This document shows, piece after piece, positions 54,603 to 63,799 of a stretch of DNA of 64,000 nucleotides; positions within the stretch are counted from its first letter, which is position 1, and each line of letters begins with the position of its first letter. Made by a program: the position numbers and the translations under genes. The stretch comes from Kutzneria buriramensis (GTDB lineage Bacteria > Actinomycetota > Actinomycetes > Mycobacteriales > Pseudonocardiaceae), in contig NZ_QUNO01000031.1 of the NCBI RefSeq assembly GCF_003387475.1, forward strand, positions 19,416 to 83,415, given 5' to 3'. The notes below the pieces were generated by a model. It was not told where the DNA came from, searched no databases, and saw only the letters and a list, made by a program, of their open reading frames with translations.

Positions 54603-55802
54603 GTGACTCTCGAACCTGGCGATCGTCAGAGCTGGGCCGACGCGCGGCGCGGTCTGACGGTCGGGCGGATCGTGGCGCTGCTCGCCGACACTGGGGTGAG
54701 CCGGCCGGTCCTGTTGGCCACGGTCGCATCACTTGCCCGGTCGACCGCGGCCGGAACCGCCGTTGTGGCGCGGGACCTCGGCCTGGTGGAGTGGATGACG
54801 ATCGCGGAGAACATCGCGCTGGGCAACGGGTTTCCCCGACGGCGCGGAATCATCGACTGGCCGGCGGTGCGCGAGCGGGCCGATCGGGCGTTGTCCGTGG
54901 TCGGTCTGCCCGCCGATGCCGAGGACAGGGTATTCGATCTCGCGCCGACCCAGCGGATGCTGGTGGCGATGGCGCGAGCACTCGCCAGGCATCCGGACAC
55001 GCTGGTGCTCGAAGAGCCCACCATTCACCTGCCGCCGCGGGGTGTGCGGCGGCTGTTCGACCTGCTGGACGAGTTGAGGTCCACTGGCGTGGACATCTTC
55101 CTGGTCTCGCGTCGTGTGGACGAGGTGTGCCAGCTGGCTGACGAGGTCCTGGTGTTCAGGGACGGCCGGGTGGTGCGCGCCGGCCCGCTGGCCCGCTTCA
55201 CACCGGTGGAGCTGGTTCGCGCGGTGACGGCGGAAACGACCCCGCGCCTGGAGGTCGGGGCAGTCGGTCATTCGGTGAGACTCGAGCTGGATCAACTGCG
55301 CGTCGGCGTAGCCGGTCCGGTGTGCCTGACCGTCCGCGCCGGGGAAGTCGTCGGGTTGCTGGGCGTCGACGGACCGGGACCGGAGCTGATCGGTCGTGCG
55401 GTGGCCGGTCTGGCGTCAGCCCATGGTGGCCGGATGCGGTTGTGTGGCAAAGACTTTCAGCCCGGCAACCTTGCCGGCGCAGTCGACCGGGGGGTCGGAT
55501 TCGTCACCACGGGCGACCTCGCGATGGTTGACGGTGACAAGGGCGTCGTTATCTCGCGCCTGTTGGAGATCGGACGGCACGTGATCGTGCTGGAACAGTC
55601 GACGCACGGCCCCCAGTTTCGCGGAGTGCTGAGACAACTGGTCACCCGTGGCGCCGGTGTGCTGCTGGTGTCCACCGATCTGGCGCAGGCGGCCACAGTG
55701 TGCCATCGCGCGCTGGTCTTTCGACACGGCCAAGTCCGCGACGAACTGGTCGGTAGTGAGGTCACCTCGCCGGCGCTGCTTGGCTCCGCATGTGGATTGT
55801 GA
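54603..55802 (+). CDS. Degenerate RbsA/XylG-like double ATPase without Walker A
   Basis: A 399-residue protein from a GTG at 54603 (GGGAGG 4 nt upstream). It aligns with sugar ABC ATPases: MTIAENIALGNGFPRRRGII, then VLEEPTIHLPPRGVRRLFDL and LVSRRVDEVCQLADEVLVFR in the first half, and VRAGEVVGLLGVDGPGPELI starting the second. The first Walker A is absent, the second lacks its Lys (GVDGPGPEL), the signature is lost (DLAPTQR) and Walker B reads LVLEEPT. ATP hydrolysis is unlikely, yet the frame is fully open, so it may be a regulatory or scaffolding derivative or a young pseudogene. Confidence 0.7.
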   Translation: MTLEPGDRQSWADARRGLTVGRIVALLADTGVSRPVLLATVASLARSTAAGTAVVARDLGLVEWMTIAENIALGNGFPRRRGIIDWPAVRERADRALSVVGLPADAEDRVFDLAPTQRMLVAMARALARHPDTLVLEEPTIHLPPRGVRRLFDLLDELRSTGVDIFLVSRRVDEVCQLADEVLVFRDGRVVRAGPLARFTPVELVRAVTAETTPRLEVGAVGHSVRLELDQLRVGVAGPVCLTVRAGEVVGLLGVDGPGPELIGRAVAGLASAHGGRMRLCGKDFQPGNLAGAVDRGVGFVTTGDLAMVDGDKGVVISRLLEIGRHVIVLEQSTHGPQFRGVLRQLVTRGAGVLLVSTDLAQAATVCHRALVFRHGQVRDELVGSEVTSPALLGSACGL

Positions 55803-55895
55803 TCCCCCACGTGGCGCGGTCGTGCCCTCGCTCCGCACACGACGAAACCAGATCCCCGGCACAGTTTGGAAGCCGGCTACCGCCGCGGCGGGTGG

Positions 55896-56140
55896 TCAAC
55901 AGGTTTCAGGGTGCCGCGACACGGTCGCCAACTCGCCCATCCGGATACGTCGCTCCGACTCGCAGGTCCCACAGTGCAGCAGCTCGTACTTGGCCAGCGT
56001 CAGGTCGGTGCCGGCCACCTGGAGCGCACGTTCCGTGGCATGGCGCACCATATGGCCCATCGTGACGAAGGAAATCCAGGCATCTCCTTGTTCATCAGTC
56101 AGCCAGCGCACGTCCGCCATGACGCCATGGTCCGTCCGGG
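55896..56140 (-). pseudogene. MarR-family regulator N-terminal fragment
   Basis: The minus strand reads VRWLTDEQGDAWISFVTMGH, then LTLAKYELLHCGTCESERRI and RMGELATVSRH, the first helices and part of the wHTH of a MarR protein. It stops before the wing. It overlaps no intact gene; the 3' part is lost. Confidence 0.55.
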
Positions 56141-56170
56141 CCAAGGTCATCGAGCCGGGTGGCCGGCGAC

Positions 56171-57283
56171 TCAGCCGGCCGCCGAGGCGGCCGCCGGCCG
56201 CGGTGGGACGGTGATCTGGGCCTGAACCGTGCACACTGTCAACGCGGCGGACAACAGGTGGATTCCCCTTATGCTGTTGGGATTGTGCCCGGTGAGCTGT
56301 TCGATCCGCTGCAGCCGGTAGTCGAGGGTGCTGCGGTGGACGATGAGACGTTCGGCGGCCTGGCTGCGGTTTCCGTCGGAGGCGATCACCGCCCGCAGGG
56401 TCTCCAGCAGGGCCGGCTGTTCCAGCAACGGTTCGATGATGCGTTTCAGGTCGACGCTCACCGAGGACTCCCGCACCACCGCGTACTCGATCAACACGTC
56501 GTCGATGCGGTAGACGGACGGATCCAGGTCCGCCCCCATCGCCAGCGACAGCACGTTGCCGGCCTCGCGCCGGCCGAGCGGGATCTCGGCGGCCGGCCGC
56601 CAGCTCACCGCCAGCCAGGCGTTGCCGGGCAGTTGCCGGTGTGCCTTGCGAGCCAGCTCGTAGGCTCGTTCGCCGTCCGCCGCCGGCAGCAGGGCGAAGC
56701 CGCCGCGGCCCGAGACCGCGGTGAGGACTCCCGGACCGCCGACCGACTCCATGGCACGCTCGAGTGTGCTGTCCTCGACGTCACGGTAGTGCGCCGCGAT
56801 CACAGCGTAGGCGGGAGCTATGTCGTACCCCTCGCCGTGCTGGCAGTTCTCCCCGGACAACAGGGCCCTCGCGCGGCGGTTGCGATTGGCCCGGCTGAGC
56901 GTGTTGGGCGTGTGGACGACGGTCTGGTGGGCGCCGCCGAGCAGCTCGCTGACCAGGGCTGTAGCCAGTTCTGTCACCACACGGGCGGCCGCGGTGAAGT
57001 CAGCCGAGTCGGAGAGCAAGGTGAGCACCGATTGGCAGAACTCGTCGAGTGCGGTGGCCAGCGGCTCATGCGGGATCGAGCCCTCGGCGCAGCGAATGCC
57101 GACAACTCGGGCTCGTCGGACCGTGTTGCCCGGCTGTGGTCGGCGACCGGCGAGCACGTCCGCGAAGACCGGAACCATGAGCTCGAACAGTGAGCCGAGT
57201 ACCGACCTGCCGGGCTCCGGCAGCCCGGACCGCACGCCCTCCGCGATGTGCCACAACGCTGTTTCATGATGGGAGGATTCCAT
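56171..57283 (-). CDS. PucR/CdaR-type transcriptional regulator
   Basis: A 370-residue regulator from the ATG at 57283. The N-terminal 150 residues form a helical sensor, followed by a GGDEF-like/CdaR domain (about 160-290) and a C-terminal PucR helix-turn-helix (LLETLRAVIASDGNRSQAAE, then RLIVHRSTLDYRLQRIEQLT). It is convergent with the RbsA-like gene and divergent from a broken sugar-ABC operon, which it may once have controlled. Confidence 0.88.
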   Translation of the reverse strand: MESSHHETALWHIAEGVRSGLPEPGRSVLGSLFELMVPVFADVLAGRRPQPGNTVRRARVVGIRCAEGSIPHEPLATALDEFCQSVLTLLSDSADFTAAARVVTELATALVSELLGGAHQTVVHTPNTLSRANRNRRARALLSGENCQHGEGYDIAPAYAVIAAHYRDVEDSTLERAMESVGGPGVLTAVSGRGGFALLPAADGERAYELARKAHRQLPGNAWLAVSWRPAAEIPLGRREAGNVLSLAMGADLDPSVYRIDDVLIEYAVVRESSVSVDLKRIIEPLLEQPALLETLRAVIASDGNRSQAAERLIVHRSTLDYRLQRIEQLTGHNPNSIRGIHLLSAALTVCTVQAQITVPPRPAAASAAG

Positions 57284-57599
57284 GGCGCACCCCCGGGGTG
57301 ACGTGGTATGACCGGGCTCCCACCCTACCTCGGGCGGATGACTGAGCTCTCCAGAGAATGTGGGAAATCCTTCGGTATTGGGCGCATGCGCAGCGACAAC
57401 ATGAACTTTATTCACATATTTGCCTATGTGAGCTCGCGTATGTGTGTCGGCTGTGATGATGTGGCACTCCGGTTCGGGATGGGAATCGGCGGCCCCGAGG
57501 AGGCGCGTCAACTATGTGCGGAATCCTCGGCGCTGCTTGTATCGCCGCCAACGGATGATCTAGCGTACGGCCCGCCGACCGACCGGAGTCGGTTGGAGG
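57284..57599. other. Intergenic region upstream of the PucR gene
   Basis: About 315 bp with no gene. It contains TGCGGAATCC at 57517-57526, a variant of the motif before the peptide genes. It should hold divergent promoters. Confidence 0.35.
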
Positions 57600-57963
57600 C
57601 TTCATTGTTGCGCTGGCTCGCACCGCCAGTGATCGTGATGGCATTGGTGGCCGCCACAACCGCATGCTCGCTCGCTGTCGACGGCCGCGGACCGACGATA
57701 TGGGCTCACCCGCGGGGGGCGGCGAGGTGGCGGCGTTGCAGAAAATCGTGGGCGGCTTCAACAGGAACCATCACGGGACCCTGGCGACGCTGCGGCTGAT
57801 CCCGGAGGCTGACTACCCAAGGTGCTCACAGTCACCCAGCCCACGCCAGTGCCCGATGTGGTCGAGTTCGACGGACCCACCATGCGCAGCCTGGCGTACG
57901 ACGGAAAGCTGCGCCTCGTTGACGATGTCGTCGGCCCAACAATGTTGGCGGACATCACGAGCT
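57600..57963 (+). pseudogene. Sugar ABC transporter substrate-binding lipoprotein remnant
   Basis: A lipoprotein-like N-terminus LLRWLAPPVIVMALVAATTA followed by Cys, then in another frame GGGEVAALQKIVGGFNRNHH and VPDVVEFDGPTMRSLAYDGK, the pattern of extracellular solute-binding proteins. Frameshifts and loss of the central and C-terminal parts make it a pseudogene. Confidence 0.65.
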
Positions 57964-58012
57964 GACTGGCCTCGAGTGGGACCACGCAGGTCGGCCGGCA
58001 CTACGGGTGGGC

Positions 58013-58781
58013 ATGTTCGTTAGTCCCGTGTTCTATATGCTGATCGGCAGCGTGACGCCGACCGACAAGGTGCTCGACGGGCCGTCGGTGTTCGTGCCCC
58101 ATCCGTTGACGTTGAACAACTTCATTGGACTGCTTGCCCGGTTCAGCGGTCCCGACACCGGCTATTCCTGGGCTTCGTCGGAGTTGCCCTGCTCACGACC
58201 GGCGCCGTCGTGTTGGTCGGGCTACTGATCAACTCGCTTGCCGGCTACGCGCTGGTCAGGCTGCGCCGGCGCGGGCGGTGACTGGTGCTCGGTTCGGTGC
58301 TCGCGGTGTCGGTGGTTCCGTTCGCGGGCTTGGCCATCCCGCTGTCCTACCTGCTGGCCGGCCAGCGCGACAGCCTGACCGCGCAGGTGCTGCCGTCCAT
58401 GGCCAACGCCTACACATACAGGTTCTGCACCCGTGTTCCGCGAAGTCGCGGCGGACGTGAGGACGCGTCCGAACTCTACGGCGCGGGTGTACGGCGGACC
58501 TGCTTCGCCGTCGTGGCACCGATGAGCAAGCCGGCGTTCGCCTCGGCCACGGTCCTCACGTTCCTCACCCAGTGGGGAAGCTTTCTGTGGCGGGTGCTCA
58601 TGGTCAGTGATCCGACCGTGCGTCCGCCGCCGTTGGCCATCAGTGTGCTGCGGGGCAGCCGCCGTACGACTGGGGCCAGGTCATGGCCTTCGGTGTGGTG
58701 GTGCTGCCGGTGCTGATCGTGTTCGTGGTGTTCCAGCGGTGGTTCGTGCATAGCCTGGCCAGCGCCGCAGCGAAAGGCTGA
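58013..58781 (+). pseudogene. MalG-like sugar ABC permease, frameshifted
   Basis: The frame from about 58013 starts FVSPVFYMLIGSVTPTDKVL then FVPHPLTLNNF; after frame changes GLAIPLSYLLAGQRDSLTAQ, the EAA-like loop EDASELYGAGVRRTCFAVVA and a C-terminus VFVVFQRWFVHSLASAAAKG follow. It is a MalG-type permease with at least two frameshifts. Together with the binding-protein remnant it shows a lost sugar importer. Confidence 0.75.
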
Positions 58782-58798
58782 GGGGTTCGCGTCGATGG

Positions 58799-60259
58799 TC
58801 AGGGGCGTTTGCCTGGCTCCGCGCTCGCCAGGTCGGTGAACCGGTCGGCGGGCAGCGCGGGCAGCGCGACGCGGAACCAGGCGCCCCGGATGCAGGGCAG
58901 AACCCGCACCGAACCGTTGTGCGCATGCACGATCGCCGCCACGATGCTCAGCCCGAGCCCGCTCCCCATGCCCGATCGTTCCTTGGTGTGCTCGTCGTGG
59001 CGGGACCGGTCTCCGCGGAAGAACCGCTCGAAGACCAGCTCGCGCTGCTCCGGCGGAATGCCGGGACCGTCGTCGACGATGTCGATGAAATGTAGTCCGT
59101 CCTCGCCACACAGCCGTACCTGCGCGGGTGTGCCGGTCGGCGTGTGCGCGCGGATGTTGGCCAGCAGGTTGGCCACGACCTGGTGCAGTCGCTGACAATC
59201 GCCGCCGACCAGGTGCGGCCCGTTGGCCTCGGAGTAGGTGAGCTCCCTGCCGTGGTCGGCGGCCCGTGCGTCATGGACTGCGTTCTGGCACAGCAGGGCC
59301 AGGTCGACCACCTCGTACTCCAGTGGCCGCCCCTGGTCCAGCTCGGCCAGCAACAGCATCTCCTGCACGAGCGAGGTCATGCGGTCCGACTCGCTGCTCA
59401 CCCGACGCATCGCCTGCCGGAACTCCACCGGATCGTCCAATGCCCCGAGCAGGGCCAGCTGCGCGTAGCCGGAGATCGCGGTCAACGGGGTCCGCAACTC
59501 GTGACTGGCTGCCGCGACGAACTCACGCAGCCGCTGCTCGGCCTCCCGGCGTCGGGTGAACGAGTCCTGGAGCCGCTGCAGCATCGTGTTGAACGATCGA
59601 GCGAGGCTGGCGAACTCGGCGCTGGATTCGTCCTCGTCGACCCGCTGGGACAGGCTGCCTTCCGCGATGTGCTCAGCCGCCACGGTGATCGAGTGCAACG
59701 GGCGCAGCGCGCGCCTGGTGATGGTGAGGATCGTCAGGATCAGCACACCGAGGACGACCAGCGCGACTATGCCTTCCATCGTGCTGAAGTCCTGCCACAG
59801 CTGGAGGTAGCCGATCACGGGCGCCGCGACCACGACGTACTCGCCAGTGGCCAGCCTGCCGGCCGCGCCGATGAACGAGTTGCCGCCCAGCATCTGCGCC
59901 CGGCCGGAGTCGGCCATGTCCCGCAGCTGCGCCAGAGCCGGGGTTGGCACGTCGTGCGCGCCGTTCTCGTTGTCGGCGTAGTACCGGACGAGCTGCCCGT
60001 CAGGTGAGATGAGCAGTGTGGCGCACTCGTTCCCGGCGCTATTGTGCGAATCGGGACGTGCTTGCGGCGATTCGGAGACCTTGTCGAGGTAGGCGACCAT
60101 GAGGGTCCGGCTGCTCTCCACGCCCCGCGAGAGCTTGTCCAACAAGGCCTGGTGGCCGGCGACCACGGTCATCACCTGCACGGCGACCAGTCCCGCCACA
60201 GTCACCCACACGAAGCTGACAACCAGCTTCGCACGCAGAGACCGACCGCGGCGCCTCAT
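58799..60259 (-). CDS. Membrane sensor histidine kinase (EnvZ/BaeS type)
   Basis: A 486-residue kinase from the ATG at 60259: TM1 (about 10-35, LVVSFVWVTVAGLVAVQVMT), an extracellular sensor, TM2 (about 160-180), HAMP (RRALRPLHSITVAAEHIAEG), H-box AASHELRTPLTAI, N-box QVVANLLANIRAH, G boxes DDGPGIP and GMGSGLGL. The C-terminal end is complete. Its start overlaps the stop of a truncated response regulator, so the partner is missing and the kinase may be orphaned. Confidence 0.92.
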   Translation of the reverse strand: MRRRGRSLRAKLVVSFVWVTVAGLVAVQVMTVVAGHQALLDKLSRGVESSRTLMVAYLDKVSESPQARPDSHNSAGNECATLLISPDGQLVRYYADNENGAHDVPTPALAQLRDMADSGRAQMLGGNSFIGAAGRLATGEYVVVAAPVIGYLQLWQDFSTMEGIVALVVLGVLILTILTITRRALRPLHSITVAAEHIAEGSLSQRVDEDESSAEFASLARSFNTMLQRLQDSFTRRREAEQRLREFVAAASHELRTPLTAISGYAQLALLGALDDPVEFRQAMRRVSSESDRMTSLVQEMLLLAELDQGRPLEYEVVDLALLCQNAVHDARAADHGRELTYSEANGPHLVGGDCQRLHQVVANLLANIRAHTPTGTPAQVRLCGEDGLHFIDIVDDGPGIPPEQRELVFERFFRGDRSRHDEHTKERSGMGSGLGLSIVAAIVHAHNGSVRVLPCIRGAWFRVALPALPADRFTDLASAEPGKRP

Positions 60260-60425
60260 GCGGCGCCAGCCAGACAGCCGAATCCGTGCACGGTGCGGAT
60301 CAGGCCCTCCAGCTTGCTCCGCAGGCACCCCACGTGGGTGTCGACCTGGGACGTGCCGCTGCCGACGGTGTTCTGCCACACCCCGTCCAGGATCTGCTCG
60401 TCGTCGGTGACCTGGACTGTCGGCA
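60256..60425 (-). pseudogene. OmpR-family response regulator, C-terminal fragment
   Basis: The minus strand encodes EQILDGVWQNTVGSGTSQVD then THVGCLRSKLEGLIRTVHGF, the second half of a winged-helix effector domain. The receiver and first effector helices are missing. The overlap with the kinase start (ATGA) shows they were one operon. Confidence 0.75.
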
Positions 60426-60634
60426 GTGGTCGGCGGATTCATCGAGCCCCCATGGGCAAGCGCAGTCAACGTTCTGCATGCCATCTTCCGGTCCTCATGG
60501 CCTGAACCACCGGCTTTGCGTGTTTCGTGGATCCTCTTCGTCGTATTGACGGTTTGGAGTGGACGTTCCGAGTGGGTGGGGAGCCCGCCTCGGAATTGTT
60601 CTGAACTCGTTTGGTGGGCATGCCGTCCGGCGTC

Positions 60635-60676
60635 GAGGTCGTCCTATAATCATGTGGAGGTCATCCTATGATCATG
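60635..60676 (+). repeat. Direct repeat next to a canonical ribosome site
   Basis: GAGGTCGTCCTATAATCATG (60635-60654) is repeated as GAGGTCATCCTATGATCATG (60657-60676), 18 of 20 identical, 22 bp apart. The first copy contains a TATAAT box, the second the start codon at 60668 with GGAGGT upstream. It may be a local duplication of promoter/start DNA or a regulator site. Confidence 0.45.
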
Positions 60677-60921
60677 CCGTTCCATGATCGTCTGACCGAG
60701 AAGAACCTCGCGGGCACCAACCCTTTCGACGGCGACACCATCCAAACTCTCGTGTTGGTCAACGACGAGGGCACGCCTCCCCGTGGCCGGCGTTCGCCGC
60801 GGTTCCGGCTCGCTGGCTCACGGCGTACGGTCCGGACACGCTGGCCCACTGCCTGAACTACGTGGAGCGGAACTTGACCGACACGTGGCCCAAAAGCCTC
60901 ACCAAGGCGATGGGGGAGTGA
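60668..60921 (+). pseudogene. Unrecognised protein remnant, frameshifted
   Basis: From the ATG at 60668 (GGAGGT at 60656-60661) the product is MPFHDRLTEKNLAGTNPFDG, then DTIQTLVLVNDEGTPP; after a frame change it continues AYGPDTLAHCLNYVERNLTD and ends TWPKSLTKAMGE at 60921. I do not recognise the family. Its end overlaps the permease start, suggesting a former operon. Confidence 0.4.
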
Positions 60922-61555
60922 CCGACATCCCTGATGGGCGGCCGGGTGCCGGTCTGGCCCGTGAGCTCACCCAATGGCAGCTGTCGATGATCGCCATCGG
61001 AGGGATGATCGGCGGGGTCTGTTCGGTGGTCTGGCCGTTGTGCTGAGCTGCGCGCTGACCGAGGTGATGATCCTGTTGGTGACGCGCAGCCGGGCGAGAT
61101 GGCCACGGCCGACCCGCATACCGGCTCGTTCTCCGGCCACGCGGAGAAGGCCATCGGTCGGTGGGCCGGCTTCCCGATGGAGTGGCTGTACCGGTGGTTC
61201 TGGGTGATGACGGTCGGCGCCGAAGCCACGGCCGATGGTGCGATCGTGGACCGCTGGGTGCCTGCCGTGCTGCAATGACTGTGGGTGTTGGCGCTGGTGG
61301 CCACGCTGATGGTGACCAACCTGTCTTCGACGAGGTCCTAAGGTGCGTTCGAGTACTGGCTCTCCACGAAGAAGGTCGCCGCGATCGTGGCCATTCCGCT
61401 GGTGGGCTTCGGCGCGATCATCACCAGCGTGGTGCTACCTGTGGACCTCGGTCGGCCCGGCGGCCTGGTCCCCAACGGGACCGGGCCGGCTTCCTCGGCG
61501 ATGTTCGTGGTGGTCTTCTCCTTCTTCGGCGCCGAGATCGCCACCATCGCGAAAA
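60918..61555 (+). pseudogene. Amino-acid permease (APC family), broken by stops
   Basis: From the GTG at 60918: LARELTQWQLSMIAIGGMIG, the start of AnsP/GabP-type permeases. Other frames give RWAGFPMEWLYRWFWVMTVG, STKKVAAIVAIPLVGFGAII and FVVVFSFFGAEIATIA. Stop codons near 61275 and 61341 and deletions inactivate it. It ends in an IS5-type transposase fragment. Confidence 0.75.
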
Positions 61556-61905
61556 AATGGGGATCGTTGACCGGGCCGAGCTCCGTCGATCGCGGCAAGC
61601 CCGGCTCGAAGATCCATGTTCTGTTCGACCGGACCGGTCTGCCGTTCTCGGTGGCGATCTCTGCTGCGAACACCAACGACGCATACGGGCTCAAGCCGTT
61701 GGTGCGGACCATCCCGGCGGCGCGGTCGAGGCGTGGTCCGCGCCGGTGTAAGCCCGGGAAGTTGCACGAGGACAAGGCCTATGACACGCGAGTTACGGGC
61801 GTGGGTGCGTGAGCAGGGCAGCACGGCCCGGATCGCCCGCAAGGACACCGAGCTCACGATCGCCTGGTTGCTGGGCTACCGCCGGCGGCATGACCCCGCT
61901 GGGCT
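61555..61905 (+). pseudogene. IS5-family transposase C-terminal fragment
   Basis: SSVDRGKPGSKIHVLFDRTG, NTNDAYGLKPLVRTIPAARS, RRGPRRCKPGKLHEDKAYDT and a late TIAWLLGYRR form the DDE core of an IS5-type transposase in two frames. It interrupts the permease remnant before it. Confidence 0.75.
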
Positions 61906-61949
61906 GATCCAGGTGATGTGGCCCCCTGTTGCTGAGCCACGGTTATGAG

Positions 61950-62170
61950 AGTTGAGGGCGTCTCATCCTCGTCGGGGCTGATGTTGCCGAGGTAGCTGTG
62001 GCGCCGGTAGAGGTTGTAGAAGTTGTCGATGTAGCCGGCCGTCGCCACGGTCAGCTCCAGGGTCGGGGATCACTTGCGGGCGTTGAACAACTCCGTCTGC
62101 AGGCGCCCCCAGAACGACTCTATGACCGCGTTGTCGAAACAGTCGCCGACCGTTCCCGCCGGCGATCCTG
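61950..62170 (-). pseudogene. IS3-family OrfB C-terminal fragment
   Basis: The minus strand reads GTVGDCFDNAVIESFWGRLQ then TELFNARK, a stop, and IDNFYNLYRRHSYLGNISPD, the end of the integrase-like OrfB of IS3 elements. The rest is absent. Confidence 0.75.
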
Positions 62171-62509
62171 AAGCTCCTCGCGTTCTACAGCTACGCCGCG
62201 GCTGCCGTGAATCAACCCTCTCAGCTGGCCAAGGCGCGCGGCGCGATTGCGTCCTTCGCCTGCAACCGTGGTCTCCTGCTCGGCACCACGTTCGTCGACC
62301 AGGTGCTGCCGGACGGTAGGGCGGGGCGGCCGGGACTGGCCGCGCTGCTGAGCGTCTTGGGGCTCCCCAGCACACACGGAGCCGTCGTAGCCGATGTGCA
62401 GCACCTTTCGTCGGAGCCGGCAGAGTTCGAAGTGTTCGCTGAAACGATCGCCCCGGATCGGCAGCACGCTCTACGTGGCACAGAAGGCACAAGTGTGGCG
62501 GCCGAGTAG
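62164..62509 (+). pseudogene. Possible resolvase-like fragment
   Basis: The plus strand reads LLLGTTFVDQVLPDGRAGRP, GLAALLSVLGLPSTHGAVVA and DVQHLSSEPAEFEVF, weakly like the N-terminal domain of serine recombinase-type regulators (FVD...RPGLxALL...VVVxxxxHLxR). No catalytic serine is visible. Low confidence. Confidence 0.25.
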
Positions 62510-62847
62510 CGTGCATCCGGACAGCGAGGAGCCCGACACGCGGCCGTCTGATGCCGAAGGCTGGCGGGCCGCTCGCGCTGACCGGCACAAGTACCGGTGG
62601 ATCTTGTGGGGGACCGAGGATGAGTGAAGCTGGTGCCGTGCGTATGACAGGGGGCCGGCTGCAGTCGTGGTCCGATGCGCTGGCTGCGCCGACGCCGTTG
62701 TGGCCTGGCACTGGCAGAGCTGACATCGCTGTGCTCGAACATGGTTTGGGGCTCCTCGGGAAGCGAGGCTCCGAAGCGTCTGTGAGCGACTCGGGCTGTG
62801 GCACTGAATGGTGTAGCGTCGGGCCAAAGGGCCCATCGGTGCGCCTC
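62510..62847. other. Intergenic stretch before the nuclease-like gene
   Basis: About 340 bp in which I see no supported gene, RNA or repeat. Confidence 0.3.
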
Positions 62848-63525
62848 CTAGCGCCTTCTGGCTCCAGCCCGTGGCCGGCGGCGGTACCGCACGTTGCCGA
62901 ACCAACTCACGTACGAGGCCGGCAGTGGCTCTCGGTGCTCCTGCTTGATCGCCTCAGCCCGTGGCCAGCAGCGGCGGCACCAAATATCCTCGTCCTTGCC
63001 CGGATTCGCGTAGCTTTGAAGGAAGAGGTCGATCCGGGCGAGGACGTCGTGGCCTGACGGCTGGGCGAAGAACAGGTGTGCAAGGTGCAGCAGGACAAGG
63101 CGTGCGCAGGTCTTCGCGTCGGCGCGCTTCGGGACGGCGATGTCGTTGTCGCTCAGGGGAGAGAGAGGCTGTTCTCGAACCCGGACAACTTCATGCGCCT
63201 CGCCGGCAGGCCCAACCAGGCTTGCAATTGCTTCTGACTTCCCGCGATCACCATCTTCTCTGCCCTCATGCCAGTACGCACCATCGTACTCGATGACGAC
63301 GATGAGCTGGTCCCAGAAGCGGAAGGCCATGTCTGCGCGCAATACGCCGATGCCGTTCGGCCAGTAGTCTCGCTCGCCGCGACCAAGGACAAGCTCAAGC
63401 AGCGTGAACAGTTCACGTTCAATGTTCGACTGTCCCGGAGCCAGCTCCGCCGCGCAGTGCCCCGGTGGACACTGTGCCCGGTACCTGCCGACTGACGGGC
63501 CCCTCGTGCGATGCGATATGATCAT
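62848..63525 (-). CDS. Putative Vsr/DUF559-like nuclease-fold protein with zinc-ribbon tail
   Basis: A 225-residue frame. The central part (about 30-100: NIERELFTLLELVLGRGERD, VLRADMAFRFWDQLIVVIEY and DGAYWHEGREDGDRGKSEAI) has the order E...D...ExD expected for a PD-(D/E)xK-like nuclease core; a C-terminal WCRRCWPRAEA could bind zinc. The start at 63525 lacks a good ribosome site and a later start is possible. It may belong to a defence or mobile-element module. Confidence 0.5.
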   Translation of the reverse strand: MIISHRTRGPSVGRYRAQCPPGHCAAELAPGQSNIERELFTLLELVLGRGERDYWPNGIGVLRADMAFRFWDQLIVVIEYDGAYWHEGREDGDRGKSEAIASLVGPAGEAHEVVRVREQPLSPLSDNDIAVPKRADAKTCARLVLLHLAHLFFAQPSGHDVLARIDLFLQSYANPGKDEDIWCRRCWPRAEAIKQEHREPLPASYVSWFGNVRYRRRPRAGARRR

Positions 63526-63587
63526 ATTGTAGAGGCACGCACTGACAGTTTCGCTCCACCGCAGCTCAGGAACCGTCAGCGCGAGCT

Positions 63588-63794
63588 GTGCTTCACGCTG
63601 AGTTGGCGTGGCGGGGCTCGTGCTTCAACGCCGCCGAGGCGGGTGTCGCTGAGAAGCATCTGCTCAGCCTGTTGGACCGAATGATCGACAGGCACCTCAG
63701 CCCGCCGAATCGCATTGTGTCAGCGACGCGCGAAAGATGGTTCTGGCACGGCTTCCGTGAACTTGCCCCCGCCATCGAGGTCGCAGCCGGCTAG
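63588..63794 (+). CDS. Small hypothetical protein (68 aa)
   Basis: A short helical, Arg-rich frame (AGVAEKHLLSLLDRMIDRHL, then SATRERWFWHGFRELAPAIE). No family recognised, no clear ribosome site. It could be the C-terminal fragment of a larger protein. Confidence 0.3.
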   Translation: MLHAELAWRGSCFNAAEAGVAEKHLLSLLDRMIDRHLSPPNRIVSATRERWFWHGFRELAPAIEVAAG

Positions 63795-63799
63795 TAGGA

